Assembly (NCBI RefSeq): GCF_900129495.1
Contig: NZ_FQVX01000001.1
Location: 868,001 to 932,000, forward strand
Direction: 5' to 3'
DNA length: 64,000 nucleotides
DNA from: Geodermatophilus nigrescens
GTDB taxonomy: Bacteria; Actinomycetota; Actinomycetes; Mycobacteriales; Geodermatophilaceae
Positions 42,851 through 51,648 of the stretch are shown here, piece by piece. A program made the translations under genes and the position numbers. The notes beneath the pieces are model-generated. The model searched no databases. It had not been told where the DNA came from and was given only the letters and a program-made list of their open reading frames with translations. Position 1 is the stretch's first letter. Every line of letters begins with the position of its first letter.

Positions 42851-43540
42851 GTGATCGAATTGCAACACGTCACCAAGCTCTACCCGGCCAGCGCTCGGCC
42901 GGCCCTCGATGACGTGTCGACGGAGATCGACAAGGGCGAGTTCGTCTTCCTGATCGGCTCCTCGGGCTCCGGCAAGTCGACCTTCCTCCGGCTGCTGCTC
43001 AAGGAGGACGACCCGACCCGCGGCACGGTGACGGTCAACGGCAAGACCCTCAACGGCATGAGCAAGTGGCAGGTGCCGAAGCTGCGCCGCACGATGGGCT
43101 GCGTCTTCCAGGACTTCCGCCTGCTGCGCAACCGCACGGTGGCCGAGAACGTGGCGTTCGCCCTCGAGGTCATCAACAAGCCGCACCGCACCATCAAGCG
43201 CGTCGTCCCCGAGGTGCTGGAGATGGTCGGCCTCGACGGCAAGGCCTCCCGCCTGCCCCACGAGCTCTCCGGTGGTGAGCAGCAGCGGGTCGCGATCGCC
43301 CGCGCGTTCGTCAACCGGCCGCTGGTGCTGCTCGCCGACGAGCCCACCGGCAACCTCGACCCGGAGACCAGCGAGGGGATCATGCTGCTGCTGGAGCGGA
43401 TCAACCGCACCGGCACCACGGTGATCATGGCCACCCACGACTACCACATCGTCGACTCGATGCGCCGTCGCGTGATCGAGCTCAACGGGGGTCAGATCAC
43501 CCGAGACCAGTCGCGCGGCGTCTACGGCGTCGGCCGCTGA
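42851..43540 (+). CDS. ftsE: Cell division ATP-binding protein FtsE
   Basis: A 229-residue ABC ATPase: Walker [10 protein letters not shown], signature LSGGEQQR, Walker [14 protein letters not shown] and the [11 protein letters not shown]-loop. With FtsX it forms a complex that triggers peptidoglycan hydrolases at the division site rather than a transporter. The GTG at 42851, 8 nt after TACCGT, gives [12 protein letters not shown], matching family starts; an in-frame upstream extension is discarded. The 138-bp gap before it holds nothing else clear. Confidence 0.96.
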   Translation: MIELQHVTKLYPASARPALDDVSTEIDKGEFVFLIGSSGSGKSTFLRLLLKEDDPTRGTVTVNGKTLNGMSKWQVPKLRRTMGCVFQDFRLLRNRTVAENVAFALEVINKPHRTIKRVVPEVLEMVGLDGKASRLPHELSGGEQQRVAIARAFVNRPLVLLADEPTGNLDPETSEGIMLLLERINRTGTTVIMATHDYHIVDSMRRRVIELNGGQITRDQSRGVYGVGR

Positions 43541-43580
43541 CGGTCCCGACCCCCGACCTGCACCTCACGCAAGGGAACCC

Positions 43581-44465
43581 ATGCGCGTCAACTTCGTCCT
43601 CTCCGAGGTGGCCACCGGGCTGCGTCGCAACCTGACCATGACGGTCGCGATGATCCTGACCACGGCCATCTCGCTCGGTCTCATGGGCACCGGCCTGCTC
43701 ATCGCCGGGATGATCTCCGACATGAAGGAGATCTACTACGACAAGGTGCAGGTCTCCATCTTCCTGGCCGACGACGTCACCGACGAGCAGCGGACCGCGA
43801 TCGAGACCCAGCTGACCGACTCGCCGGAGGTCGCCACCTTCCTCTACGAGTCGAAGGAGGAGGCCTACGAGCGCTTCCGGCAGCAGTTCTCCCAGCAGCC
43901 CGAGCTGGTCGAGAACACCCCGCCGGACGCGCTGCCGGAGAGCTTCCGCGTGGAGCTGGTGAACCCCGAGCGCTACGAGGTCATCGCCGCGGAGTTCCCG
44001 AACGGGCAGAACGGCGTCGACCAGGTGCGCGACGAGGGCGACTTCCTCGACCGCCTGTTCAGCCTGCTCAACGGCGCCCGCAACGCCACCATCGCCGTCG
44101 CGGTGGTGCAGGCGCTGGCGGCGTTGCTGTTGATCTCCAACACGATCCAGCTGGCGGCGTTCAACCGGCGCAATGAAACGAACATCATGCGGCTGGTCGG
44201 CGCCTCGCGCTGGTACACCCAGCTGCCGTTCATCCTCGAGGCGGCGCTGGCCGGCCTGATCGGTGCGCTGCTCGCCGTCGGCGGCCTCGTGCTGGCGAAG
44301 GTGCTGTTCGTCGACAAGACGCTGGCCGGCCCGATCAAGGCCGGGATCATCCCGCCGGTCGACTGGGGCGCGATCGCCACGATCAGCCCGATCATCGCCG
44401 CGGCCGGCGTCGGCCTGGCCGGCATCGCCGCCTACGTGACGCTGCGCCTCTACGTCCGGCTCTGA
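43581..44465 (+). CDS. ftsX: Cell division permease-like protein FtsX
   Basis: A 294-residue four-helix membrane protein: cytosolic N-terminus, helix near 22-42, a large extracytosolic domain (about 45-165), and three helices toward the end with the FtsX-typical NTIQLAAFNRRNETNIMRLVGAS motif. The extracytosolic loop recruits cell-wall hydrolases. AAGGGAACCC precedes the ATG. A hairpin terminator lies 9 bp after the stop. FtsE is 40 bp upstream. Confidence 0.95.
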   Translation: MRVNFVLSEVATGLRRNLTMTVAMILTTAISLGLMGTGLLIAGMISDMKEIYYDKVQVSIFLADDVTDEQRTAIETQLTDSPEVATFLYESKEEAYERFRQQFSQQPELVENTPPDALPESFRVELVNPERYEVIAAEFPNGQNGVDQVRDEGDFLDRLFSLLNGARNATIAVAVVQALAALLLISNTIQLAAFNRRNETNIMRLVGASRWYTQLPFILEAALAGLIGALLAVGGLVLAKVLFVDKTLAGPIKAGIIPPVDWGAIATISPIIAAAGVGLAGIAAYVTLRLYVRL

Positions 44466-44473
44466 CATCGTCG

Positions 44474-44500
44474 GCCTCCCGCGCGCGCGGCGCGGGAGGC
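44474..44500. terminator. Terminator after ftsX
   Basis: GCCTCCCGCGC (44474-44484) pairs over 11 bp with 44490-44500 around a 5-nt loop. It ends the ftsEX unit before the acyl-CoA dehydrogenase-like gene. Confidence 0.6.
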
Positions 44501-44517
44501 AGGGGTAGGACCGGGGC

Positions 44518-45531
44518 ATGACGACCGACGAGGTGGCCCCGGCAGGCGACGTCGACAGCGGGCGGGCCGACGTCCGCGCCGCCCTGCACAGGCTGGGCGC
44601 GGTGGGCGCCTTCGGCGACGACGGCGAGGACCCGACGACGGGGCTGCTGGCCGCCGTGCGGCTGGTGCGCGAGGTGGCCGCGGTCAGCCTCGCCACCGCC
44701 TTCTCGGCCTGGTCGCAGCGCATGGTCGTGGAGTACCTGCGCGCCGCCCGGCTGCCCGACGACGGCCTGTCCGCGGCGTTGCGCACCGCCGAGGTGACCG
44801 GCGCGACCGCGCTCGCGCCGGCGATCGCCGACCTCGCCGGCACCGGCACGATCCCGGTCACCGCCACCCGCGACGGCGCCGGCTGGCGGCTCACCGGCAC
44901 GGTCGCGTGGGCGTCGAACCTCTTCGACGACGCCGTCGTCGTCGCCCCGGCGCGCACGTCCGACGAGGGCCGGCTCGTGGTGCTCTTCCGCCGCACCGAC
45001 CCCGGCGTCACGCCCGAGGGGCCCTACGACCTGCTCGGCCTCAACGGCACCGGCACCGGCGGCCTGCACCTCGACGGCGTCGCGGTCGGGCCGGACCGGG
45101 TGCTGAGCGACGACCTGGCCGCGTTCCTCGGCACCTGCCGCCCGGCGATGCTGCTCATGCAGACCGCGCTCGCCCTCGGCCTGGCCGACGCCGCGCTCGC
45201 CGCCGTCGACACCCACCTGGTGCCCGGCGCGCTCCTGCGGCGCGACGCCCAGGACCTCTCCGACCAGCGCGACGACGTCGCCCGCCGCACCGAGGACCTG
45301 GCCGGCGACCGGGTGGGACTGGGGCCCGGCGACCTCGCCCGGCTGCGGCTGGCCGCCATGGACGTGGCCGCCGAGGCGGTGCGGCTGGAGTGCTCGGTGG
45401 CCGGGGGAGAGGGCTACCGGGCCGGCAGCGACACCGCCCGCCGGGTGCGCGAGGCGGCGTTCCTGCCGGTGCAGGCGCCCACCGTCGCCCAGCTCCGCCG
45501 GGAGATCACGGCCGCCGGGGTGCGGCAGTAG
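44518..45531 (+). CDS. Acyl-CoA dehydrogenase-like protein, atypical
   Basis: A 337-residue member of the acyl-CoA dehydrogenase superfamily, shorter than the usual 380-400. The middle beta domain (WRLTGTVAWASNLFDDAVVVAP) is recognisable, and a C-terminal helical part is present, but the catalytic Glu and the GTSEI end are not evident. It may be a flavin-dependent monooxygenase-like or degenerate homologue. It interrupts the ftsX-smpB neighbourhood. The ATG is 6 nt after TAGGAC. Its TAG stop begins the TAGCCT -10 of smpB. Confidence 0.8.
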   Translation: MTTDEVAPAGDVDSGRADVRAALHRLGAVGAFGDDGEDPTTGLLAAVRLVREVAAVSLATAFSAWSQRMVVEYLRAARLPDDGLSAALRTAEVTGATALAPAIADLAGTGTIPVTATRDGAGWRLTGTVAWASNLFDDAVVVAPARTSDEGRLVVLFRRTDPGVTPEGPYDLLGLNGTGTGGLHLDGVAVGPDRVLSDDLAAFLGTCRPAMLLMQTALALGLADAALAAVDTHLVPGALLRRDAQDLSDQRDDVARRTEDLAGDRVGLGPGDLARLRLAAMDVAAEAVRLECSVAGGEGYRAGSDTARRVREAAFLPVQAPTVAQLRREITAAGVRQ

Positions 45532-45540
45532 CCTGGGGAC

Positions 45541-46017
45541 ATGCCGCGGGAACAGGGGCGCAAGTTCATCGCCCAGAACAAGAAGGCGCGGCACGACTAC
45601 TCGATCCTCGACACCTTCGAGGTCGGCCTGGTGCTCACCGGCACCGAGGTGAAGAGCCTCCGCGCCGGCCGGGCGTCGCTGGTCGACGGCTTCGCCACCG
45701 TCGACGACGGCGAGGTGTGGCTCCAGCACGTGCACATCCCCGAGTACACGCAGGGGACCTGGACCAACCACGCCCCGCGGCGCAAGCGCAAGGTGCTCAT
45801 GCACCGCGAGGAGATCGACAAGCTGATCGGCAAGACCCGCGAGGGCGGCCTGACGCTCGTGCCGCTGGACCTGTACTTCAAGGACGGCAAGGTCAAGGCC
45901 ACGCTCGCGCTGGCCAAGGGCAAGAAGTCCTACGACAAGCGCCACGACCTCGCCGAGCGCGACTCGCGCCGCGAGATCCAGAAGGCCTTCGGCCGCTACG
46001 TGAAGGGACGTCGTTGA
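45541..46017 (+). CDS. smpB: SsrA-binding protein SmpB
   Basis: A 158-residue partner of tmRNA in ribosome rescue. Typical segments are [32 protein letters not shown] and the basic C-terminal tail [17 protein letters not shown] that probes the mRNA channel. The leaderless ATG lies 6 nt after TAGCCT, whose TAG is the stop of the gene before. The cognate ssrA gene is at 54729, about 9 kb away. Confidence 0.96.
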   Translation: MPREQGRKFIAQNKKARHDYSILDTFEVGLVLTGTEVKSLRAGRASLVDGFATVDDGEVWLQHVHIPEYTQGTWTNHAPRRKRKVLMHREEIDKLIGKTREGGLTLVPLDLYFKDGKVKATLALAKGKKSYDKRHDLAERDSRREIQKAFGRYVKGRR

Positions 46018-46937
46018 GGGGCATCGCGTACGACCGCTTCGGGGGCTCCGAGGTCTTGGAGCTGCGCGACGACCTCCCCGAGCCGCCCGTCGGACCGGAC
46101 ACGGTGCTCGTCCGCACGCACGCCGCGGGCGTGAACCCGGTCGACGTCGGCATCCGCGAGGGGCACCTGTCCGGGTTCTTCCCGCACCGGTTCCCGATCG
46201 TGCCCGGCTGGGACCTCGCCGGGACGGTCGAGGCGGTCGGGCCGGCGATCCACGACCTCGCGCCCGGCGACGAGGTGTTCGGCTACCTGCGCCGCGACGA
46301 CGTCCAGTGGGGGACGGCGGCCGAGCTCGTCCCGGCGCCGCAGCGCTGCCTCGCGCGCAAGCCGGAGTCGCTGTCGTTCGCCGAGGCGGGGGCGCTGCCG
46401 CTGGCCGGGCTCACCGCCTACCAGGCGCTCACCGAGGCGCTCGACGTCGGCGAGGGCGACCGGGTGCTGGTGCACCGCGCGGCCGGCGGCGTCGGGTTCT
46501 TCGCCGTGCAGATCGCCGTCGCGCTCGGCGCGCACGTCATCGGCACCGCGAGCCCGCGCAACCACGGCTTCCTCCGCGACGCCGGCGTCGCCGAGGTGCT
46601 CGACTACGCGGCCGGGCCGGTCAGCGCGCAGCTGTCGGAGCCGGTCGACGCCGTCCTCGACCTCAACGGCGGCGACGCGCTCGCCGACGCGCCGCAGCAG
46701 GTGCGCGACGTCGCCCGGGTCGCGAGCGTCGTCGACCCGGCGGTCAACGAGATGGGCGGGCGGTATGTGTTCGTCCGGCCCGAGCGGCACGACCTCGAGG
46801 AGCTCGGCCGGATGGCCGACGCCGGCCAGCTGCGGGTGGCGATCGCCAAGGCCTTCCCGCTGGAGCGCACCGCCGAGGCCCACGACCTGGTCGCCGGCGG
46901 GCACGTGCGCGGCAAGGTCGTCGTCACCCTGCGATGA
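46014..46937 (+). CDS. Zinc-independent NADPH:quinone oxidoreductase (MDR family)
   Basis: A 307-residue MDR oxidoreductase: GROES-like N-terminus ([18 protein letters not shown]), cofactor loop [18 protein letters not shown], and a C-terminal substrate lobe. No catalytic zinc ligands were seen. The start is a TTG overlapping the smpB stop (TTGA) with AAGGGA upstream, so translation is coupled to smpB; TTG starts are rarer than GTG here. A 5-codon mini-ORF (ATG at 46934) bridges to the amidohydrolase. Confidence 0.86.
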   Translation: MRGIAYDRFGGSEVLELRDDLPEPPVGPDTVLVRTHAAGVNPVDVGIREGHLSGFFPHRFPIVPGWDLAGTVEAVGPAIHDLAPGDEVFGYLRRDDVQWGTAAELVPAPQRCLARKPESLSFAEAGALPLAGLTAYQALTEALDVGEGDRVLVHRAAGGVGFFAVQIAVALGAHVIGTASPRNHGFLRDAGVAEVLDYAAGPVSAQLSEPVDAVLDLNGGDALADAPQQVRDVARVASVVDPAVNEMGGRYVFVRPERHDLEELGRMADAGQLRVAIAKAFPLERTAEAHDLVAGGHVRGKVVVTLR

Positions 46938-46947
46938 GCAGCGGAGC

Positions 46948-47841
46948 ATGAGCGTCCCGCCGCCGGTCGACGACGACGACGTCCCGCGGTTCTGGCGCGA
47001 GCTCGGCCTGCCCGGCCTGGTCGACGTCCACGTGCACTTCCTGCCGCCGCGCGTGCAGGCGAAGGTGTGGGCGTACTTCGAGGCGGCGCGGACGCACTAC
47101 GGCGCCGAGTGGCCGGTGGCGTACCCGCTGCCCGAGGACGAGCGGCTCGCCGTCTTGGCGCGGCTCGGCGTCCGGGCCTTCCCGACGCTGCCGTACCCGC
47201 ACAAGGCGGGGATGGCGGCCTGGCTCAACGACTGGTCGGCCGGCTTCGCCGCGACGCACCCGCAGGTGCTGCGCTCGGCCACGTTCTTCCCCGAGCCGGA
47301 GGCGCCGCACTACGTCGCCGAGGCGCTCGACGCCGGCGTCCGGGTGTTCAAGGTGCACGTGCAGGTGGGCTCGTTCGACCCGCGCGACGCCCTGCTCGAC
47401 CCGGTGTGGGCGCGGCTGGAGGAGACCGGGACGCCGGTGGTCATCCACTGCGGCTCCGGCCCGCTGCGCGGCGAGCACACCGGGCCGGCGCCCATGGCCG
47501 GGCTGCTCGAGCGGCACCCGCGCCTGCAGCTGGTGATCGCCCACCTCGGCATGCCCGAGTACCGGGAGTTCCTCGACCTCGCCGAGCGGTACGAGCGGGT
47601 GCACCTGGACACCACGATGTTCGCCACCGACTTCACCGAGCGGCTGATGCCGTTCGACCCCGCGCTGCGGCCGCGGCTGGGCGCGCTGCGGGACAGGGTG
47701 CTGCTGGGCAGCGACTTCCCGTCGATCCCGTACCCCTACGCCCACCAGCTCGCCGCGCTCGCCCGGCTCGGCCTCGGCGACGACTGGCTGCGCGCGGTGC
47801 TGCACGACAACGGCGCCCGCCTGTTCGGGCTGCCGGCCTGA
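46948..47841 (+). CDS. Amidohydrolase family protein (metal-dependent TIM barrel)
   Basis: A 297-residue amidohydrolase-2 family enzyme. Metal ligands are visible as the VDVHVHF pair (HxH, about residue 27), H in VVIHCGSG, H in VIAHLGMPE and D in LLGSDFPS. Members act as lactonases or decarboxylases. The ATG lies 10 bp after the quinone reductase stop, with a mini-ORF ATGAGCAGCGGAGCATGA spanning the gap. Substrate unknown. It is followed by TGATG overlap with the next gene. Confidence 0.86.
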   Translation: MSVPPPVDDDDVPRFWRELGLPGLVDVHVHFLPPRVQAKVWAYFEAARTHYGAEWPVAYPLPEDERLAVLARLGVRAFPTLPYPHKAGMAAWLNDWSAGFAATHPQVLRSATFFPEPEAPHYVAEALDAGVRVFKVHVQVGSFDPRDALLDPVWARLEETGTPVVIHCGSGPLRGEHTGPAPMAGLLERHPRLQLVIAHLGMPEYREFLDLAERYERVHLDTTMFATDFTERLMPFDPALRPRLGALRDRVLLGSDFPSIPYPYAHQLAALARLGLGDDWLRAVLHDNGARLFGLPA

Positions 47842-48269
47842 TGCCCGCCGCGCAGGACGACCTGCGGGTGGACACCGCGATCGGCCCGCTGCTGCTGCGC
47901 CGTCCCGGGGCCGACGACCTCCCCGCGGTGTGGGCCGTCCACGGCGACCCGCGGACCGACCGGCACGACCCGGCCGGCCCGGACGCCGACGCCGCGGCCA
48001 GCCGGGACCGCCTGCGGGAGTGGCTCGACCACTGGGAGCGGCACGGGTTCGGCTACTCCGCCGTCGAGACGGACGAGGGGAGGGTCGTCGGCTTCTCCGG
48101 CGTGCGGACGTCGGCGTGGGACGGAGTGCCGGTGCTGGCCTTCACCACCGTGGACGACACCGGGTCGCGGCGCACCGCGCTGGCCGCCGGGCTGGTGCGC
48201 CGGCCCGACCTCGAGCGGGTGGTCGACGGGCACTGGGCGGTCGTCTTCACCACGCCGCCGGCGGGGTAG
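47841..48269 (+). CDS. GNAT acetyltransferase with apparent internal deletion
   Basis: A 142-residue protein whose N-terminus (GPLLLRRPGADDLPAVWAVHGDPRTDR) and C-terminus (TVDDTGSRRTALAAGLVRR) match the two ends of RimJ/RimL-type GNAT acetyltransferases. The central acetyl-CoA site (Q/R-x-x-G-x-G/A) that should lie after GVPVLAF is absent: about 35 residues appear to be missing in frame. It is likely inactive or altered. The ATG overlaps the amidohydrolase stop. Its TAG begins a -10-like TAGCGG. Confidence 0.72.
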   Translation: MPAAQDDLRVDTAIGPLLLRRPGADDLPAVWAVHGDPRTDRHDPAGPDADAAASRDRLREWLDHWERHGFGYSAVETDEGRVVGFSGVRTSAWDGVPVLAFTTVDDTGSRRTALAAGLVRRPDLERVVDGHWAVVFTTPPAG

Positions 48270-48278
48270 CGGCAGTCC

Positions 48279-48686
48279 GTGACGATCCGACTCGCCGCCG
48301 CCGTCCTGGGCACCCCCGACCCGCGCGGGCTGGCGCGCTTCTACCAGCGGCTGCTCGGCTGGCCGGTCCGCGACGACACCGACGACTGGGCCACGCTGCG
48401 TCCCGAGGACGGCGGCACCGGCCTGTCCTTCCAGCTCGAGCGCGACCACGTGCCGCCGGTCTGGCCGCCGGAGCCGGGCACCCAGCAGATGCAGACCCAC
48501 CTCGACCTGCTGGTCGACGACCTCGAGGCCGCCTGCGCGCTGGCCGAGGAGGCCGGCGCCCGGCGGATCGGCGGGTACGACGACCCGCAGGAGATCGTGC
48601 GGGTCTACGCCGATCCGGCCGGGCACCCGTTCTGCCTGTTCGTCCGGGTCGCAAATGCGTCGCCGGGACCGGAGGACCCCGCCTAA
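48279..48686 (+). CDS. VOC-family glyoxalase/bleomycin-resistance-like protein
   Basis: A 135-residue vicinal oxygen chelate protein: FYQRLLGWPVRDD, LSFQLERD, MQTHLDLLVDDLEAA and a final YADPAGHPFCLF motif. Family members are dioxygenases, glyoxalases or drug-binding proteins; the substrate is unknown. The GTG is 6 nt after TAGCGG, which starts in the stop codon of the previous gene. Its own TAA begins the TAACCT -10 of the next gene. Confidence 0.86.
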   Translation: MTIRLAAAVLGTPDPRGLARFYQRLLGWPVRDDTDDWATLRPEDGGTGLSFQLERDHVPPVWPPEPGTQQMQTHLDLLVDDLEAACALAEEAGARRIGGYDDPQEIVRVYADPAGHPFCLFVRVANASPGPEDPA

Positions 48687-48697
48687 CCTCGGGCACC

Positions 48698-49723
48698 GTG
48701 TCCGACCTGCTGCCCGCCGACGTGACCGGCGACGTGACCGGCCTGCCCGAGGGCCTCACCGCCCGCCCGCTCACCCTCGACGACGCCCCCGCCGCGGCCG
48801 AGCTGCTCGAGGCGGCCGAGGCCGTCGACGACACCGGCGAACACGAGGACGCCGCCGACCTGACCGAGTGGTGGGACCGCGAGCTGGTCGAGCTGCCCCG
48901 CGACGGCCGGGCGGTCGTCGACGCCGACGGCCGGCTGGTGGCCTGGGCGACGTCGATCGCCCCGCGCGGCGGCCGCGACGCCTTCCGCATCTGGACCGAG
49001 GGCCGCGTGCACCCCCACGTCCGCGGCCGTGGCGTCGGCCGGGCGCTGCTGGCCTGGCAGCTGCGCCGCGGCGCCGAGCAGCACGCCGAGTTCGGCCCGC
49101 CCGGCCTCCCCGCCCGGCTGGTCACCTCCGTCTGGCCGGCGATGACGTCGCTGGAGTCGATGCTGCGGCGCGCCGGCTTCGAGGTGGAGCGGCTGTTCGC
49201 CTCGATGGAGCGCCCGCTCACCGGGCTGCCCGCCGTCGCCCCGCCCGCCGGCGTGGACCTCGTGCCCTTCACCTGGGACCGCGACGACGAGGTCCGCCGG
49301 GCGCACAACGCCTCCTTCACCGAGCACCACGGCTCCACCGAGCGCGACGAGCAGGCCTGGCGCAACTGGTTCACCGGCCGGCAGGCGTTCCGGCCCGACC
49401 TGTCGGTGCTCGCGCTCACCGACGGCGCCGTCGCCGGCTACGTGCTCACCTACGAGTACGAGGCCGACACCCGCGCCACCGGCATCCGCACCGCCCACTT
49501 CGGCCAGATCGGCGTGCTGCCGCCCGCCCGCGGCCGCGGCGTCGCCTCGGCCACCATCGCCGCGGCGCTGGCCGCCGCGCAGGAGGCCGGGTACGCGCAG
49601 GCCGCCCTCGACGTCGACACCGAGAACACCACCGGCGCCTTCGCCCTCTACGAGCGGGTCGGCTTCCGGGTGGCCCGCACCCACCACGCCTGGGCGTACC
49701 TCGTCCCGCCGGCCGCGGGGTGA
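48698..49723 (+). CDS. Tandem GNAT acetyltransferase (MshD-like architecture)
   Basis: A 341-residue protein with two GNAT domains, each with an acetyl-CoA loop (VRGRGVGRALLAW in the first, ARGRGVASATIAAAL in the second). The architecture resembles mycothiol synthase MshD, but several actinobacterial tandem GNATs have other substrates, so this is not assigned. The leaderless GTG follows TAACCT by 8 nt, the TAA being the stop of the VOC gene. It overlaps the next GNAT gene by GTGA. Confidence 0.85.
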   Translation: MSDLLPADVTGDVTGLPEGLTARPLTLDDAPAAAELLEAAEAVDDTGEHEDAADLTEWWDRELVELPRDGRAVVDADGRLVAWATSIAPRGGRDAFRIWTEGRVHPHVRGRGVGRALLAWQLRRGAEQHAEFGPPGLPARLVTSVWPAMTSLESMLRRAGFEVERLFASMERPLTGLPAVAPPAGVDLVPFTWDRDDEVRRAHNASFTEHHGSTERDEQAWRNWFTGRQAFRPDLSVLALTDGAVAGYVLTYEYEADTRATGIRTAHFGQIGVLPPARGRGVASATIAAALAAAQEAGYAQAALDVDTENTTGAFALYERVGFRVARTHHAWAYLVPPAAG

Positions 49724-50160
49724 CCCGCCCGGCGCGGGAGGACGACCTGCCGCTGGTCGAGGACGCCGAGCGGGCCTACGTCCGCGACGTCGAGCCCGAC
49801 CAGGAGGCCGGCTGGACGGCGGCGCTCGACCGCAACCGGGCGCTGTGGCGGGAGAACCTGGCGCGCACCACGGTGCTCGAGGACGGCGGCGCGCCGGCCG
49901 GGTTCGTCATGTGGACGCCCGACGGCGACGCCGCGCTCGTCGTCACCGTGCAGGTGCTCCCGCCGCACCGCCGCCGCGGGCACGGCCGCCGGCTGCTGGA
50001 GGTGGTCGCCGCGCAGGCGCGCGCGGCCGGGCTGGCGGAGGTCCGCCTCGGCGTGCACCGCGACAACCCGGCTCGGGCGCTGTACGAGGCCGCCGGCTTC
50101 CTGCCCGCGGGGGAGGACGGCGCCTACCTGCTGTTCCGCCGCCCGGCCGCCCCGGCCTAG
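49720..50160 (+). CDS. GNAT acetyltransferase
   Basis: A 146-residue single-domain GNAT enzyme. The acetyl-CoA loop RRRGHGRRLLEVVA and the C-terminal NPARALYEAAGF segment are intact, in contrast to the deleted paralogue at 47841. The GTG overlaps the stop of the tandem GNAT gene, so both are expressed together. Substrate unknown. Its TAG stop (50158-50160) starts the TAGGGT -10 of the next leaderless gene. Confidence 0.86.
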   Translation: MTRPAREDDLPLVEDAERAYVRDVEPDQEAGWTAALDRNRALWRENLARTTVLEDGGAPAGFVMWTPDGDAALVVTVQVLPPHRRRGHGRRLLEVVAAQARAAGLAEVRLGVHRDNPARALYEAAGFLPAGEDGAYLLFRRPAAPA

Positions 50161-50170
50161 GGTCGCCGGC

Positions 50171-51049
50171 ATGGTCAGCGCCGATCAGCCCGTCCTCGAC
50201 CCCGCCCTCGTCGCCCGCGCGTACCGCGCCGTCGAGCCCCTGCACAACCACGTGTACTTCGTGCCGGAGACCGACCAGCACCTGACGGCGGCCGGGCTGC
50301 GGCCGGGGCGGATGGTCTACTTCGCGGGCCGCGCCGCGCCGATGGGCGCCGTCGGCCCGGGCGTGGTGACGGCGACCTTCTCCAACTTCTCCCCGGCGAT
50401 CGTCGCGCGGCACGTCCCGCGGGCGTGGACGCTGGCCACCCCCGAGCAGGTCGTGGCCGCCCGGTTCGCCGCCGCCCGCGCCTCGCTCACCCGGCTGCTC
50501 GGCGGCGAGGAGGCCGCGGCCGCGCCCGAGGTCGGCGAGCTGGGCGACCTGCTCGTCGAGGCCTGCACCGTGCTCACCGCCGAGGGCCGCCCGCTCTACG
50601 CCGGCCACGCCGACCTCGCGTGGCCCGCCGACCCGGTGAGCCGGCTCTGGCACGCCGCCTCGCTGCTGCGCGAGTGGCGCGGCGACGGGCACGTCGCCGT
50701 CCTCGTCCGCCACGAGCTGTCGGGCCTGGAGGCGCTGGTCAGCCACACCGCCACCGGCCGCGGCTTCCTGCCCTCCTCGGCCAAGGCCACCCGCGGCTGG
50801 AGCGACGAGGAGTGGGACGCCGCCGCCGCGCGGCTGGCCGGCCGCGGCCTGCTCGACGGCGACCGGCTCACCGACGCCGGCCTGCAGCTGCGCGCCGACC
50901 TCGAGACCGAGACCGACGCGCTGTCCACCGCGCCCTGGGCGCACCTCGGCCCCGAGCGCACCGCCCGCGTGATCGCCCTGGGCAAGGCGCTGTCGAGCAC
51001 GCTCGTGACCAACGGCGCCTACCCGGCCGGCGTCTTCGCCGGCCGGTGA
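50171..51049 (+). CDS. SCO6745-like HTH-containing protein
   Basis: A 292-residue protein of the SCO6745 type: PLHNHVYFVPETDQHL near the N-terminus and RGFLPSSAKATRGWSDEEWD near residue 190-210, the latter resembling a winged-helix or HTH-like core. Function unknown. The leaderless ATG follows TAGGGT by 7 nt. A GTGA overlap couples it to the carboxymuconolactone decarboxylase-like gene. Confidence 0.82.
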   Translation: MVSADQPVLDPALVARAYRAVEPLHNHVYFVPETDQHLTAAGLRPGRMVYFAGRAAPMGAVGPGVVTATFSNFSPAIVARHVPRAWTLATPEQVVAARFAAARASLTRLLGGEEAAAAPEVGELGDLLVEACTVLTAEGRPLYAGHADLAWPADPVSRLWHAASLLREWRGDGHVAVLVRHELSGLEALVSHTATGRGFLPSSAKATRGWSDEEWDAAAARLAGRGLLDGDRLTDAGLQLRADLETETDALSTAPWAHLGPERTARVIALGKALSSTLVTNGAYPAGVFAGR

Positions 51050-51603
51050 CCGCCCGGCTGCCCGAGGCGTCCGGCGAGGGGCCCACCGGCGACCTGCTGC
51101 GCGCGCGGCGCGGCGGCACGCTCACCGTGCTGGACCGGCTGCTGCTGCACAGCCCGCCGGTGGCCGAGGGCTGGAACGCGCTGCTCGGCGCCCTGCGCGG
51201 CGGCAGCACGCTGCCCGCCGACCTGCGCGAGCTCGTCGTCCTGCGGGTCGCCGTGCTCACCGGGGCGGAGTTCGAGTGGACCGCCCACGAGCCGATCGGC
51301 CGCCGCGCCGGGTTGACCGACCGTCACCTGCGCCGGCTGCGCGCCGCCGAGCCCACCGCCGACCCCGCCGCCGAGCCCGCCGACGGGCCGGTGTGGACGC
51401 CCGCGCAGGCCGCCGTCCTCGCCTTCACCGACGCCTCCGCCCGCGCCGTCGACGTCCCCGACGCGGTGTTCGCCGCGGTGCGGGAGCACCTCGACGACCG
51501 GCAGGTCGTGGAGCTGACCGTGCTGGTCGGCGGCTACTGCATGGTGTCGCGGTTCCTCGTGGCGATGCGCGTGCCGCCGTCGGACGGCGAGGTCGCCGGG
51601 TAG
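51046..51603 (+). CDS. Carboxymuconolactone decarboxylase-family (AhpD-like) protein
   Basis: A 185-residue AhpD-like helical protein with RELVVLRVAVLTGAEFEWTAHEPIG, the usual E-x2-x-H signature. The CxxC of peroxidase-active AhpD members is absent, so it is closer to decarboxylase-like relatives. Its start overlaps the stop of the SCO6745-like gene. Substrate unknown. Ends in TAG. Confidence 0.82.
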   Translation: MTARLPEASGEGPTGDLLRARRGGTLTVLDRLLLHSPPVAEGWNALLGALRGGSTLPADLRELVVLRVAVLTGAEFEWTAHEPIGRRAGLTDRHLRRLRAAEPTADPAAEPADGPVWTPAQAAVLAFTDASARAVDVPDAVFAAVREHLDDRQVVELTVLVGGYCMVSRFLVAMRVPPSDGEVAG

Positions 51604-51648
51604 CGCCGTCCTCCCTATCGTGTGGATCACACCGGGCTGGGAGCTGCC

